The notes under the pieces were generated by a model that worked only from the letters and a program-made list of their open reading frames with translations, was not told where the DNA came from and did not search any database. From Flavobacterium sp. 90 (lineage in GTDB: Bacteria > Bacteroidota > Bacteroidia > Flavobacteriales > Flavobacteriaceae), in the NCBI RefSeq assembly GCF_004339525.1, contig NZ_SMGE01000001.1, positions 2,356,001 through 2,420,000 on the forward strand: 64,000 nucleotides of DNA, in the 5' to 3' direction. Below are positions 15,038-25,000 of the stretch, piece by piece (the first letter of the stretch is position 1; the number at the start of each line of letters is the position of its first letter). The translations under genes were made by a program, and so were the position numbers.

Positions 15038-17335
15038 ATGAAAAAACTATTTTTAATATTGCTTTTGTTTTGTTTGCAATTCTTGTCTGCGCAGGAAACT
15101 ACTTCTGTATCCGGTTTTATATCTGGTGAAGGGCAGAAATTACAGCTTGTAAACGTTCATTTAATTGGAACAAAACAGAAAACGGTTACAGATAGTTTAG
15201 GATATTATAAGTTCGAAAATGTTGCTATTGGAATTTATACCATTCAAATTTCTCAAATGGGTTTTCAGACTTTAAAAAAGAAAATCGAAGTTGTGAAAGA
15301 TCCCGTTATATCATATGATTTTGAATTGACGGATAATGAAAATCAGCTTAACGAAGTCGTAGTTTCGGGAACTTTAAAACCCGTAAAAAGATTAGAAAGC
15401 GCTGTTCCGGTTGAGGTTTATTCGCCGGTTTTCTTCAAGAAAAATCCAACACCAAGTATTTATGAAGCACTTCAAAATATAAACGGCGTTCGCCCGCAAC
15501 TTAATTGCGGGGTTTGTAATACGGGAGATATTCATATTAATGGTTTGGAAGGTCCATATACTTTGGTTTTAATTGACGGAATGCCAATTGTGAGCAGTCT
15601 TTCGACAGTTTACGGTTTATCCGGAATTCCGAATTCTTTGGTTGAACGTATAGAAATCGTAAAAGGTCCGGCGTCTTCTTTGTACGGAAGTGAAGCTGTT
15701 GGCGGATTGATCAACATTATTACCAAGAATCCAACGAATGCTCCATTATTTTCGGCGGATGTTTTTTCGACAACCTACTTAGAAACGAATGTTGATTTAG
15801 GAATGAAATTCAATCCAACTAAAAAGTCAACAACACTTTTAGGAATCAATTACTTCGATTACAATCAGGTTATTGATAAAGATAAGGATGGCTTTACCGA
15901 TGTTACTTTGTCTAATAGAATTTCGGTTTTCAATAAATGGAGTTTTTTACGAAATGATAATCGTCTTTTTACGATCGCTGCCCGCGCAATGTACGAAGAT
16001 CGTTGGGGCGGAGATGTACGTTGGGAGAAAAAGTACCGTGGTGGAGATGAAATTTATGGAGAAAGTATTTATACCAAAAGAGGAGAACTGATTGGAAGTT
16101 ATCAATTGCCTTTTGAAGAAAAACTGATGCTTTCGTTCTCAGGAAACGTTCATTATCAAGACAGTCGTTACGGAACAACATCGTTTATTGCCAACCAGAA
16201 AATTGGTTTTTTACAATTAACCTGGGATAAGAAAATAGGTCGGAATGATTTCCTTGCGGGAATTGCCAATCGTTATTCGTATTATGACGATAATACCACG
16301 GCTACAAAGGAAGCGGAGAGTACGTGGTTACCGGGAATTTTTGTGCAGGATGAAATTACGCTTTCGCCTAAAAGTCAGGTTCTGTTAGGAATGCGATACG
16401 ATTACAATTCCATTCATGGTTCGATTTATACACCAAGAGTTGCTTATCGATGGAAGAAAAGTGAAAACACTATTTTTAGATTCAACGCAGGAACTGGATT
16501 TCGGGTTGTGAATTTATTTACCGAAGATCACGCGGCACTTACAGGTTCCAGAGATGTTGTCTTAAAAAGTGATCTGAAACCCGAACAATCCATTAATGCA
16601 AATCTTAATTATATTCAGAAGATAAACTTTGGAAATGGAACTTTTATCGGAATTGAAACTACGGCTTTTTATACGCGATTCAGCAATAAAATCATTTCAG
16701 ATTACGAAACCGATCCCAATAAAATCATTTACGACAACATAAACGGCTACGCAATAAGTCAGGGAATCAGCACGAATGTTGATGTAAATTTCCCAACGGG
16801 TTTAAAGATGATTTTGGGAGCGACCATTTTAGATAATAAAAATGTTGAAAATGGAGTTTCAGAAAGACCTTTTTTAACAGAGAATTTCACGGCAACCTGG
16901 AGCGTTTCGTATAAAGTAGATTCCTTAAATTTATTGTTAGATTACACAGGGAATGTTTACAGTCCTATGAATTTGCCTTTGTTGAGTCAATACGATCCAA
17001 GAAGTCCGAAATCGCCTTGGTATAGTATTCAGAATATTCAGTTTACGTATTATGGATGGAAGAATTTTGAACTTTATGGCGGAATCAAAAACCTTTTAAA
17101 TTTCACACCGAAACAAAATAATCCATTTTTGATTTCAAGAACAAATGATCCTTTTGATAAAAATGTGCAAACTTCAGACGGAACTGCTGTTGGTATTCAT
17201 GGCAACGTAGTTCCAAAAGGTCAAATAGTGGACACACCGGATAATCCGTATGGTTTGACTTTTGACACGACTTATGTTTACGGACAAAACCAAACAATTC
17301 GTGGATTTTTTGGATTGAGATATACTTTGAGATAA
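15038..17335 (+). CDS. TonB-dependent outer-membrane receptor with Cys-containing plug
   Basis: A 765-residue outer-membrane transporter. It has a signal peptide (residues 1-19, ending LSAQ), a CarboxypepD_reg-like beta-sandwich (about 22-105), a plug domain (about 115-230 with NEVVVSGTLKP before it and RIEIVKGPASSLYGSEAVGG within it) and a 22-strand barrel ending GLRYTLR. The plug contains QLNCGVCNTGDIHINGLEG, a CxxC pair that is unusual for a plug and suggests metal or metallophore binding. I start at ATG 15038; an in-frame TTG at 15014 would precede the signal peptide. It follows a zinc-type operon but lacks the TGCAA-N5-TTGCA operator, so its metal is uncertain (zinc or copper are both possible). 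A periplasmic thioredoxin gene follows. Confidence 0.88.
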   Translation: MKKLFLILLLFCLQFLSAQETTSVSGFISGEGQKLQLVNVHLIGTKQKTVTDSLGYYKFENVAIGIYTIQISQMGFQTLKKKIEVVKDPVISYDFELTDNENQLNEVVVSGTLKPVKRLESAVPVEVYSPVFFKKNPTPSIYEALQNINGVRPQLNCGVCNTGDIHINGLEGPYTLVLIDGMPIVSSLSTVYGLSGIPNSLVERIEIVKGPASSLYGSEAVGGLINIITKNPTNAPLFSADVFSTTYLETNVDLGMKFNPTKKSTTLLGINYFDYNQVIDKDKDGFTDVTLSNRISVFNKWSFLRNDNRLFTIAARAMYEDRWGGDVRWEKKYRGGDEIYGESIYTKRGELIGSYQLPFEEKLMLSFSGNVHYQDSRYGTTSFIANQKIGFLQLTWDKKIGRNDFLAGIANRYSYYDDNTTATKEAESTWLPGIFVQDEITLSPKSQVLLGMRYDYNSIHGSIYTPRVAYRWKKSENTIFRFNAGTGFRVVNLFTEDHAALTGSRDVVLKSDLKPEQSINANLNYIQKINFGNGTFIGIETTAFYTRFSNKIISDYETDPNKIIYDNINGYAISQGISTNVDVNFPTGLKMILGATILDNKNVENGVSERPFLTENFTATWSVSYKVDSLNLLLDYTGNVYSPMNLPLLSQYDPRSPKSPWYSIQNIQFTYYGWKNFELYGGIKNLLNFTPKQNNPFLISRTNDPFDKNVQTSDGTAVGIHGNVVPKGQIVDTPDNPYGLTFDTTYVYGQNQTIRGFFGLRYTLR

Positions 17336-17342
17336 AATTATA

Positions 17343-17483
17343 TGCCACAGATTAAATGGATTAAAAAGATTATTGTTTAGAATAAAGTTTGCCACGAATT
17401 GCACAAATTACCACGAATTTAATTAGTGTAAATTCGAGAAATTCGTGGCAAAAAAATCTTTTTAATCCATTTAATCAGTGGCA
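17343..17483. repeat. Nested palindromic repeats after the TonB receptor gene
   Basis: Outer arms of 29 bases (17343-17371 and 17455-17483; 28 of 29 positions complementary, starting TGCCACAGATTAAATGG) enclose a copy of the TGCCACGAATT family (17388-17452). That family also occurs at 5430-5558. One repeat appears to lie inside another. Confidence 0.88.
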
Positions 17484-17498
17484 AGAAAACGATAACAA

Positions 17499-17963
17499 AT
17501 GAAAAAGCTTATTCTCATTTTCTTCTTTCTAGGTATAACTTCAACAGGATTCTGTCAATTAAAAAGCAGATCTTTTGAGGAAGTAGATAGTTTGCAGCAA
17601 ATTCAAAAGCGAAAAATAATCGTTTTCATCCATACTGATTGGTGTCAGTTTTGTCAAAGAATGAAAAGTACCACTTTTAAAAATCAGGAAATTATTGAAA
17701 AACTAAATTCCGATTTTTATTTCATTGATTTAAATGCAGAAGAAAAACGTGATATTACGTTCAATAATCAGGTTTTTAAATTCCAGCCTTCGGGAAATAA
17801 TGTCGGTGTTCATGAACTGGCTTTGCAATTAGGAACGATAAAGAATCAAATTGTATATCCGGTTTTATGTGTTTTGAATGAGAAAAAAGAAATTATTCTG
17901 CAGTACAACAACTATTTAAGTCCAAAGGATTTTAAACTTCTTTTAGAAAAATTGAAAGAATAA
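17499..17963 (+). CDS. Periplasmic thioredoxin-fold protein
   Basis: A 154-residue protein with a signal peptide (residues about 1-19, ending GFCQ) and a thioredoxin domain with active site HTDWCQFCQRM. The family cis-Pro is probably in IVYPVLCV. It resembles DUF255/thioredoxin_7-type proteins that follow TonB receptors. The WCxxC pair and export suggest it reduces or isomerises thiols in the periplasm, possibly those of the Cys-bearing receptor upstream; that link is inference. crtY follows 18 bases later. Confidence 0.82.
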   Translation: MKKLILIFFFLGITSTGFCQLKSRSFEEVDSLQQIQKRKIIVFIHTDWCQFCQRMKSTTFKNQEIIEKLNSDFYFIDLNAEEKRDITFNNQVFKFQPSGNNVGVHELALQLGTIKNQIVYPVLCVLNEKKEIILQYNNYLSPKDFKLLLEKLKE

Positions 17964-17981
17964 AATTTCTTATTTTTGAAG

Positions 17982-19160
17982 ATGACTTCCTCGCAAATAA
18001 AACATTTCAACTACATTTTTACCGGATCAGGTTTATCTGCTTTGATGACTGTTTATAAAATGGCATTGTCCGGAAAATTTTCAGATAAATCTATTTTGCT
18101 TTTAGATCAGGATCCAAAAAAAACAAATGACAGAACCTGGTGTTTTTGGGCAAAAGAAGAAACGATTTGGCATTCTATTGTTTTCAAAAAGTGGAATTCG
18201 GCTTTATTTGCTGATGAAAACTTTAAACGTGATTTGGCGTTGAAACCTTATCAATACAATCAAATTCGGGGTTTAGATTTTTATGATTTTGTTTTTGAAG
18301 CGCTTTCGAAACATCCGAATATTACTTTTCTAAATGAAAAAGTAACGGACATCAACGAACTCGAAACGCATGTTTTTGTTGGAACAGAAGAAAACAGATA
18401 TACGTGTGATTCTTTATTCAATAGTATTTACACAAAGGCTTTCGCCGAAAATCAAACTAAATATCCGGTTTTGCAACAACATTTTATAGGTTGGTTTGTA
18501 AAAAGCGAATCTGAAATCTTCAATCCGGAACAAGCTACTTTTATGGATTTTTCGGTCGAACAAAGAGGAAATACAAGATTTATGTATGTTTTGCCCATTT
18601 CTAAAACTGAAGCTTTGGTAGAATATACTTTGTTTTCTGAAAAACTACTTCCAAAAGAAGAATACGAAAATGAGATTCAGCTTTATTTAAAGAAACTCGG
18701 AACAAAGAATTTTGAAATTCTCGAAAAGGAGCAGGGAAGTATTCCAATGACTTCTTATCCTTTTTGGAGGAAAAACACCAAACGAGTTTTAAATATTGGA
18801 ACTGCCGGCGGATGGACAAAAGCGAGCACGGGTTTTACTTTTAGAAATTCGGATAAAAAGTCATCTGAATTGGTCGAGTTTCTTTGCGTTAATTCTTCCG
18901 AAACTTTAGAATCTTTAAGAATGACATCGTTTCATAAGAGAAATAGATTTTGGTTTTATGATTTATTGCTTTTGGATATTCTGTATCGCCATAATGAATT
19001 AGGAAGTTCCATTTTTTCGTCTTTGTTTAGAAAAGGAAATCCTGCTTTGATATTTAAGTTTTTGGATGAAGAAACTAGTTTATTAGAGGATTTTCAGGTG
19101 ATTTTAAAATGCCCAAAACTTCCGTTTATAAAGGCGTTACTTCGTGTTATCTTTAAATAA
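17982..19160 (+). CDS. crtY: Lycopene beta-cyclase
   Basis: A 392-residue FAD-dependent cyclase that converts the linear ends of lycopene to beta-ionone rings, leading to beta-carotene and zeaxanthin, the yellow pigment of many flavobacteria. The N-terminal dinucleotide motif is FTGSGLSALMTVYKM, followed by the CrtY hallmark NDRTWCFW (residues about 49-56). A later block IGTAGGWTKASTGFTF is also family-typical. I chose ATG 17982; a TTG two codons upstream is possible. No other carotenoid gene is in the window, so the pathway genes lie elsewhere. Confidence 0.92.
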   Translation: MTSSQIKHFNYIFTGSGLSALMTVYKMALSGKFSDKSILLLDQDPKKTNDRTWCFWAKEETIWHSIVFKKWNSALFADENFKRDLALKPYQYNQIRGLDFYDFVFEALSKHPNITFLNEKVTDINELETHVFVGTEENRYTCDSLFNSIYTKAFAENQTKYPVLQQHFIGWFVKSESEIFNPEQATFMDFSVEQRGNTRFMYVLPISKTEALVEYTLFSEKLLPKEEYENEIQLYLKKLGTKNFEILEKEQGSIPMTSYPFWRKNTKRVLNIGTAGGWTKASTGFTFRNSDKKSSELVEFLCVNSSETLESLRMTSFHKRNRFWFYDLLLLDILYRHNELGSSIFSSLFRKGNPALIFKFLDEETSLLEDFQVILKCPKLPFIKALLRVIFK

Positions 19161-19445
19161 AAAATTCTTTTCACTCAGCTTTTACAGCTTTAGGTAGATT
19201 GGTTTTTATATTAACTCAAAGTAAAAATCTGCGCTTATCTGTTTAAATCGGTATAATCTGCGTGCAATTTATCTCTTTGTTTCTATTACTATTTTAATAA
19301 TTCTTAATATCGTAAAAAGTAGTGGATACCTTGAATATGAAGATTCATTTTAATAAAATGTCTTATTCTTTTGCTTTAAGAACCTTTCGAGGTCATTGCA
19401 AAACTGCTCTAACATTTAGCTTTGCCGCACAAATTTAATATAATC
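19161..19445. other. Intergenic region before the ArsR gene
   Basis: About 285 AT-rich bases. A weak repeat remnant is visible (AAAATCTGCGC .. AATCTGCGTGC). No open frame or strong hairpin was seen. Confidence 0.35.
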
Positions 19446-19465
19446 GTTCATTTACGATAATGAAC
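19446..19465. promoter_or_regulatory. Candidate ArsR operator
   Basis: GTTCATT-TACGAT-AATGAAC is a perfect 7-bp inverted repeat with a 6-base centre, lying 14 bases before the regulator's start codon. The placement suggests autoregulation. Confidence 0.65.
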
Positions 19466-19479
19466 AAATTGGCAAGCTA

Positions 19480-19908
19480 ATGGGAATTACAAAACACTTA
19501 AATCTTGATCTGGAAACAAAAGCAATAGGTAAAATTTGCAAAGCTCTTGGACATCCAACTCGAATTCAGATTATGACACTTTTATGGAAAAGAAACAATA
19601 GAACTTGTGGTGAAATTGTTGAATTAATTCCGTTAGCGCAATCGACGATATCAAAACATTTGTTAGAATTAAAAAAAGCAAATCTGGTAAACATAGAAAA
19701 CGTTGGTAAAAAAACGATCTATTCTGTTGAAGTGGAGAATATTCAAATGCTTAAAAAATATTTGAGCAGTTATCTTTCAACCATCGAAATTCCAGAACAA
19801 AGTAAATCGACGGTTTCGGCAACAAAACACAAATTAATAGGCAGAAAAAATCATTTGAAACAATACAATTATGAGTTTCCCGACAGAAGGGTAAAACTGG
19901 CACTTTAG
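19480..19908 (+). CDS. ArsR-family transcriptional regulator
   Basis: A 142-residue cytoplasmic regulator with an ArsR winged helix at residues 15-90: KALGHPTRIQIMTLL, then the recognition helix in LAQSTISKHLLELKKA and a wing ending KKTIYSVE. A single Cys sits in NRTCGEIVE, so a classical two- or three-Cys metal site is not evident. The C-terminal 45 residues are basic and of unknown role. No arsenic or metal transporter lies next to it. The 20-bp dyad in front of it is its likely operator. Confidence 0.85.
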   Translation: MGITKHLNLDLETKAIGKICKALGHPTRIQIMTLLWKRNNRTCGEIVELIPLAQSTISKHLLELKKANLVNIENVGKKTIYSVEVENIQMLKKYLSSYLSTIEIPEQSKSTVSATKHKLIGRKNHLKQYNYEFPDRRVKLAL

Positions 19909-20048
19909 TGATTCAGAATTTATGATTGAAATGGTTATAAAGCATTGTAATTTTGAATATTACAATAATATTTGGTCCTATTTATAATCTATTATCGTAC
20001 TATAACAAAACTTTATACTTGAAATTAAGTAGTTGCGAGTAAACTTTG

Positions 20049-20056
20049 TAACTTTG
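20049..20056 (+). promoter_or_regulatory. -7 promoter element for the bacilliredoxin gene
   Basis: TAACTTTG matches TAnnTTTG and sits 33 bases before the start codon. The -33 element is unclear; a GTTG is 13 bases upstream. Confidence 0.5.
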
Positions 20057-20088
20057 CAGTTCAAAAGTAAAATTTAAAAATAAGAAAT

Positions 20089-20499
20089 ATGTATCCAGAA
20101 GAAATGGTAAAACCAATGCAAGCTGAATTGACAGCTGCAGGTTTTCAAGATTTACATAGTGCTGACGCTGTAGAGAATGCTATCAAAGCTGAAGGTACCA
20201 CTCTAGTTGTTGTAAACTCTGTTTGTGGTTGTGCTGCAAGAAATGCACGTCCGGGAGCAAAAATGAGTTTAGAAGGAGCTAAAAAACCAGATCACTTAAT
20301 CACTGTTTTTGCAGGTGTTGACAAAGAAGCTGTTGATGCGGCAAGACAACATATGTTTCCTTTTCCTCCATCTTCGCCATCTATGGCTTTATTCAAAAAC
20401 GGAGAATTAGTTCACATGTTAGAACGTCACCACATCGAAGGTCGTCCAGCAGAATTAATCGCTGAGAACTTGCAAGATGCGTTTAATGAGTTCTGTTAA
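20089..20499 (+). CDS. Bacilliredoxin (BrxA/BrxB, YphP/YqiW family)
   Basis: A 136-residue cytoplasmic protein with thioredoxin-like fold. It carries the family active site SVCGCAARNARPG (CGC motif, residues 46-48), FPPSSPSMALFK (the cis-Pro region) and a C-terminal EFC. Bacilliredoxins remove bacillithiol from mixed disulfides on proteins, and Flavobacterium relatives make bacillithiol, so a de-bacillithiolation role is likely. The position 46 Cys is the expected nucleophile. The gene is flanked by repeats and is probably monocistronic. Confidence 0.9.
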   Translation: MYPEEMVKPMQAELTAAGFQDLHSADAVENAIKAEGTTLVVVNSVCGCAARNARPGAKMSLEGAKKPDHLITVFAGVDKEAVDAARQHMFPFPPSSPSMALFKNGELVHMLERHHIEGRPAELIAENLQDAFNEFC

Positions 20500-20504
20500 T
20501 TTTT

Positions 20505-20677
20505 AAGGGACTAAGGTTCTGAGTTACTTAGGCTCTAAGTTTTTAGGTTCAAAGTGACAAAGGTACATAGGGACAAAGATTTAAAACAAAAAAGCATCAG
20601 CTACAGCTGGTGTTTTTTTTTATGCTCATAGTTTTTAAAAACCTTAGTGCCTAAGTAACTCAGAACCTTAGTACCTT
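20505..20677. repeat. Inverted repeat of the GAACCTTAG family around a terminator
   Basis: Arms of 35 bases (20505-20539 and 20643-20677) are complementary at 33 positions; the arm core reads CTAAGGTTCTGAGTTACTTA. The same family lies at 9460-9580 and 57840-57917. The bidirectional terminator sits between the arms. Confidence 0.85.
20591..20620. terminator. Bidirectional terminator between convergent genes
   Basis: AAAAGCATCAGCT-AC-AGCTGGTGTTTTT forms a stem with one G-U pair and one mismatch, with A's before and T's after. It serves the bacilliredoxin gene (plus) and the RND operon (minus). Confidence 0.75.
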
Positions 20678-20686
20678 TAAAAAAAA

Positions 20687-22051
20687 CTAATTCCATCCCC
20701 CGCCAAGTGCTTTATATAATTGGATCATTGAGGATAATTGTTTTTGTGTTAAATTAGAAAGACTAAGTTGCGCTTCGAAAAGTGATCTTTGTGCATCAAG
20801 AACTTCCAGATACGAAACGTAACCGTTGTAATATCTGGCATTTGATAAATCATAATTTGTTTGTGCAGCTATAACTTGTCTGTTTCTTGCTGCCCATTCT
20901 TCTTTGTACATCGCCACATTTTGTAGTGAATTCTCTACTTCAGAAATCGCTATTAAATAGGTTTTTTGAAAGTTCAGTTTGCGTTCTTCGGCAATTTGAC
21001 GATTGACTTCGACACGGCGTTTGTTTTTTCCGAAATTGAAAATTGGACCGGTAACTCCGGCACCAACATTTTGCAAATAAGAAGCGTCATTAAATAAATC
21101 AGCAACCATAACACTTGTAAAACCGGCAAGAGCAGCAATATTAAACGAAGGATATCGCATGGCTTGTGCAACGCCAATTCTTTCGTTTGCCGAACGGTAC
21201 AAAAGTTCCGTGGCTTTTACATCAGGTCGGTTTTCAAGTAAGGCAGATGGAACCGAAGTTGGAAAAGTAGTGAGAATCAATAATTCACTATTAGTTTTTC
21301 CTCTTTCTATAGGTTGCGGAACTTGTCCGATTAAAATCGAAATTGAATTTTCAATTGCTGTAATTTGTCTTTTGATAGCTGGGATATTAGCTTCGGCAAT
21401 TGCGACTTGTTGTTCGATTTGTACTTTGTCTAATTCAGCAACATAACCACTTTTAAAACGTTCGTTTATGATGTCGTAAGCTTTTTGTCTTGTTTCTAAA
21501 GTATGAATCGTGATTTCTAATTGATTGTCAAAATCACGCAATTCAAAATAAGAAATTGCAATATTGCTCACAATGTCTGCAAGTACCACTTTCCGAGCTT
21601 CATCAGTAGCCAAAAGTTCATTTTGAAGGGCTTTATTCTGATGACGGTATTTTCCCCAAAAGTCCAGTTCCCAAGACATGTTTGCAAATGCAGAATTAGG
21701 CTGCATAAAAGTTTCGGCACTATTTACTTGTCCTGAATATTGAAAAGTAGGATATAAGTCGGCTTTTGCCATTCCCAGATTAGCGCGTGCCTGCTCTAAT
21801 CGCGCAATAGCGATTTTAAGATCGAAGTTATTTTGAAGTCCTTTTTCGATTAATCCAATTAAAACAGGATCATTAAAAATCGTCGACCATTTTATGGTTC
21901 GTACCGTATTTGTTGTGTCTGTCGTATGATCACCATGTAAGAAAGTTTCTGGTTTTGGTTGTTCTGGTTGCACATATTTTGGTCCAACCATACATCCATA
22001 AGGAAAAACGGTGATCAAAAGTACTGCTACTATTAATTTTAGATTTTTCAT
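20687..22051 (-). CDS. RND efflux outer-membrane channel lipoprotein (OprM/NodT family)
   Basis: A 454-residue outer-membrane factor: a signal peptide with lipobox (VFPYGC, Cys at about 20), then two OEP repeats of long helices (for example LQNNFDLKIAIARLEQARANLG and its second-half counterpart). Trimers of this family form the exit duct of tripartite pumps. Its start codon overlaps the stop of the RND pump gene by four bases, making it the last gene of the adaptor-pump-channel operon. The substrate cannot be predicted from this component. Confidence 0.92.
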   Translation of the reverse strand: MKNLKLIVAVLLITVFPYGCMVGPKYVQPEQPKPETFLHGDHTTDTTNTVRTIKWSTIFNDPVLIGLIEKGLQNNFDLKIAIARLEQARANLGMAKADLYPTFQYSGQVNSAETFMQPNSAFANMSWELDFWGKYRHQNKALQNELLATDEARKVVLADIVSNIAISYFELRDFDNQLEITIHTLETRQKAYDIINERFKSGYVAELDKVQIEQQVAIAEANIPAIKRQITAIENSISILIGQVPQPIERGKTNSELLILTTFPTSVPSALLENRPDVKATELLYRSANERIGVAQAMRYPSFNIAALAGFTSVMVADLFNDASYLQNVGAGVTGPIFNFGKNKRRVEVNRQIAEERKLNFQKTYLIAISEVENSLQNVAMYKEEWAARNRQVIAAQTNYDLSNARYYNGYVSYLEVLDAQRSLFEAQLSLSNLTQKQLSSMIQLYKALGGGWN

Positions 22052-25000
22052 GGTTCTTCCTTTTTAGGTTCATCAATTTCTTTTGAAGGTTTTTTTCCAA
22101 AAGTTTCAATAAATACAAACAATACCGGAATCAAACAAACTCCCAGAATAGTGGCGACGAGCATACCGCTAAAAACGGTCATTCCCATTACTTTTCGGGC
22201 TTGAGCTCCGGCTCCGGTTGCGGTTAACAAAGGCACAACTCCCAAAATAAAAGCAAAGGCAGTCATTAGAATTGGACGGAAACGAAGTTTGGCTGCATAT
22301 AAAGCTGCTTCTTTTACCGGCATTCCTTTTTCATATTCTTCTTTGGCAAACTCGACAATCAAAATGGCATTTTTTGCGGCGAGACCAATAAGCATAACAA
22401 GTCCAATTTGTGCAAAGACATTGTTGACATAATCCGGACTAAAAAAGCGACAGATGTATAATCCTAAAAAAGCTCCAAAAACGGCAAATGGCGTTCCCAG
22501 AAGTACACTAAAAGGCAGTTTCCAACTTTCGTATTGCGCTGCCAGAATTAGAAACACAAAAACTAATGCCATGATAAATACGGTATTTCCTTTTCCTTCG
22601 GCTTGTTTTTCCTGATAACTCATATTTGCCCATTCATAACTCATGGCGGCTGGCAAGGTTTTTTGAGCAGTTTCTTCTAAAGCAGTCATCGCTTGCGCGG
22701 AAGTAAATCCGGGCGCAGGTGTTCCTCCAATTTCTGCGGCCCTATACAAATTAAATCGGGTTGTAAATTCAGGTCCGCTTTCTTTTCTAATAGTTGCAAT
22801 ACTTGAAATCGGAATCATTTTGTTGCTTTTACTTCGAACAAAGATCTTATTGATGTCTTCGGGATTTACTGTAAAACTTGGATCTGCCTGAAGTAATACA
22901 ATATATTGACGTCCAAATTTGTTGAACTCATTAATATATTGACCTCCTAAACTGGCACCAATTGCGAGATTGACATCTGAAAGGGAAAGTCCAAGTTCTG
23001 TAACTTTTTCGCGATCTACATCGAGACTAATTTGTGGTACATTTGGATTAAAGGTTGTTCGGATAGTTCCAATTTCCGTTCGTTTCCTGGCTTCAGCCAT
23101 AAATCGTTGTGAGTTTTCAAAAAGATATTGAGGCGTATTTCCTTCCTTATCCTGAAGCATCATTGAGAATCCCGCGGCATTTCCAATTCCGGTAATTGGC
23201 GGTGGACCAAAGGCAAAGACGGTTGCTTCGGGAATGCCAAAAACTACTTTTCCATTTACTTCCTTTAGAATCTGAAATACATCTTGTTTACGTTCTTTCC
23301 ATTCTTTCAAGGCTACGAAAAAGAATCCGTTATTGGTTGCAACCGAGTTTTTGATTAAACTAAATCCGGCAACAGAAGTGTAATATTCAACTCCATCATT
23401 TTTAGCTAAAATATGTTCGATTTTCTGAATCACTTTATTGGTTCTTTCTAAGGATGAAGCGCCCGGTAATTCGATATTTACAAACATATAACCCTGATCT
23501 TCTTCGGGAACGAATCCTCCTGGAATTTTTCCTCCCAAGAGAATAATGGCTCCAATAAGAATTCCGATGAAAATAAAACTTCGTGCCATTTTTTTGATTA
23601 GAAATCCTGAAAAGCCGGTGTATTTATCTGTAAAGGATGAAAATTTTCTATTGAAAGCGGCAAAGAATTTTCCAAGCCAGCCTTTTGCTTCCTGATTGGG
23701 TTTTAGTAATAAGGAACATAATGCGGGACTTAATGTTAAGGCGCTTAACGCGGAGAATATTACCGAAATGGCAATCGTTATAGCAAATTGCTGATAGAGT
23801 CGTCCAGTGATTCCGGGCGTTAACGCAACGGGAATAAATACGGCGGTTAATACAATTGCAATTGCAATTACGGGACCCGAAACTTCTTTCATCGCTTGAT
23901 TTGTAGCGTCTTTTGGAGACATTCCTTGTTCGATATGATGCATTACGGCCTCGACGACGACAATGGCGTCATCGACGACAATACCAATTGCGAGTACTAA
24001 TCCTAAAAGTGAAAGTACGTTTACTGAGAATCCTAATAATGGAAAAAGCATGAAAACTCCAACTAACGAAACTGGTACGGTTACTAACGGAATTAGGGTT
24101 GCACGCCAGTTTTGCAAAAAGATAAACACTACAATAATTACCAGCATAATGGCTTCGAAAAGCGTGTGCATGATTTCGTTAATTCCCTCGGAAATGGCGA
24201 GAGTAGTGTCTAATGAAACTCTATATTTTAAATCCTGTGGGAAACGCTTGCTTAATTGTTCGATGGTCTTTTTGACATTGGCAGCAACTTCTAAGGCATT
24301 TGATCCTGGCATTTGTTTAATTCCGATTGTTCCTGCCGGACTTCCGTTTAGTCTGGCAACAGATGCATAACTTTCAGTTCCTAAAGTTACGGTACCAACA
24401 TCTTTTAAACGAACTTGCTGATTGTTGATGTTTGATTTTAGAATGATATTTTCAAAATCTTCCGGATTTACTAAACGATCTTTTAGTGTTACATTATAAG
24501 TAAATTCATTGTTGTCTGTTGCGGGCGGTGCACCGAATTTTCCTCCTGGCGAAATTGCATTTTGTTCTTTAATCGCCTGAATAATATCGGGAACGGTCAA
24601 GTTGTATTTGGACATGATATCGGGCTTGACCCAAATTCGCATAGCATAATTACTTCCTCCGTAAAGAGTAACTTCTCCAACACCTTTAATACGTGCCAAT
24701 GCATCTACAATATTGATATTGGCATAATTGGTTAAAAAGTTATTATCAAATGTTTTTTCGGGAGAAAACAAAGAGATAATAAGCAAAGGCATCGAAAGCG
24801 ACTTTTTGGTCGTAACTCCTGTTGTTTTTACATCGTTTGGGAGTTTATTGGTGGCTTCATTTACTCTGTTTTGGGTAAGCATTGTTGCAATATCCAAATC
24901 AGTTCCCATGTCAAATGTAATGTTCAGCGTCATACTTCCATCACCAGTATTGGTCGATTGCATGTAGAGCATGTTTTCAACTCCGTTTACCTTTTGTTCA

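Noticed and set aside
19480..19908. Arsenic resistance regulator
   Set aside because: The protein has an ArsR fold, but only one Cys and no arsenic genes nearby.
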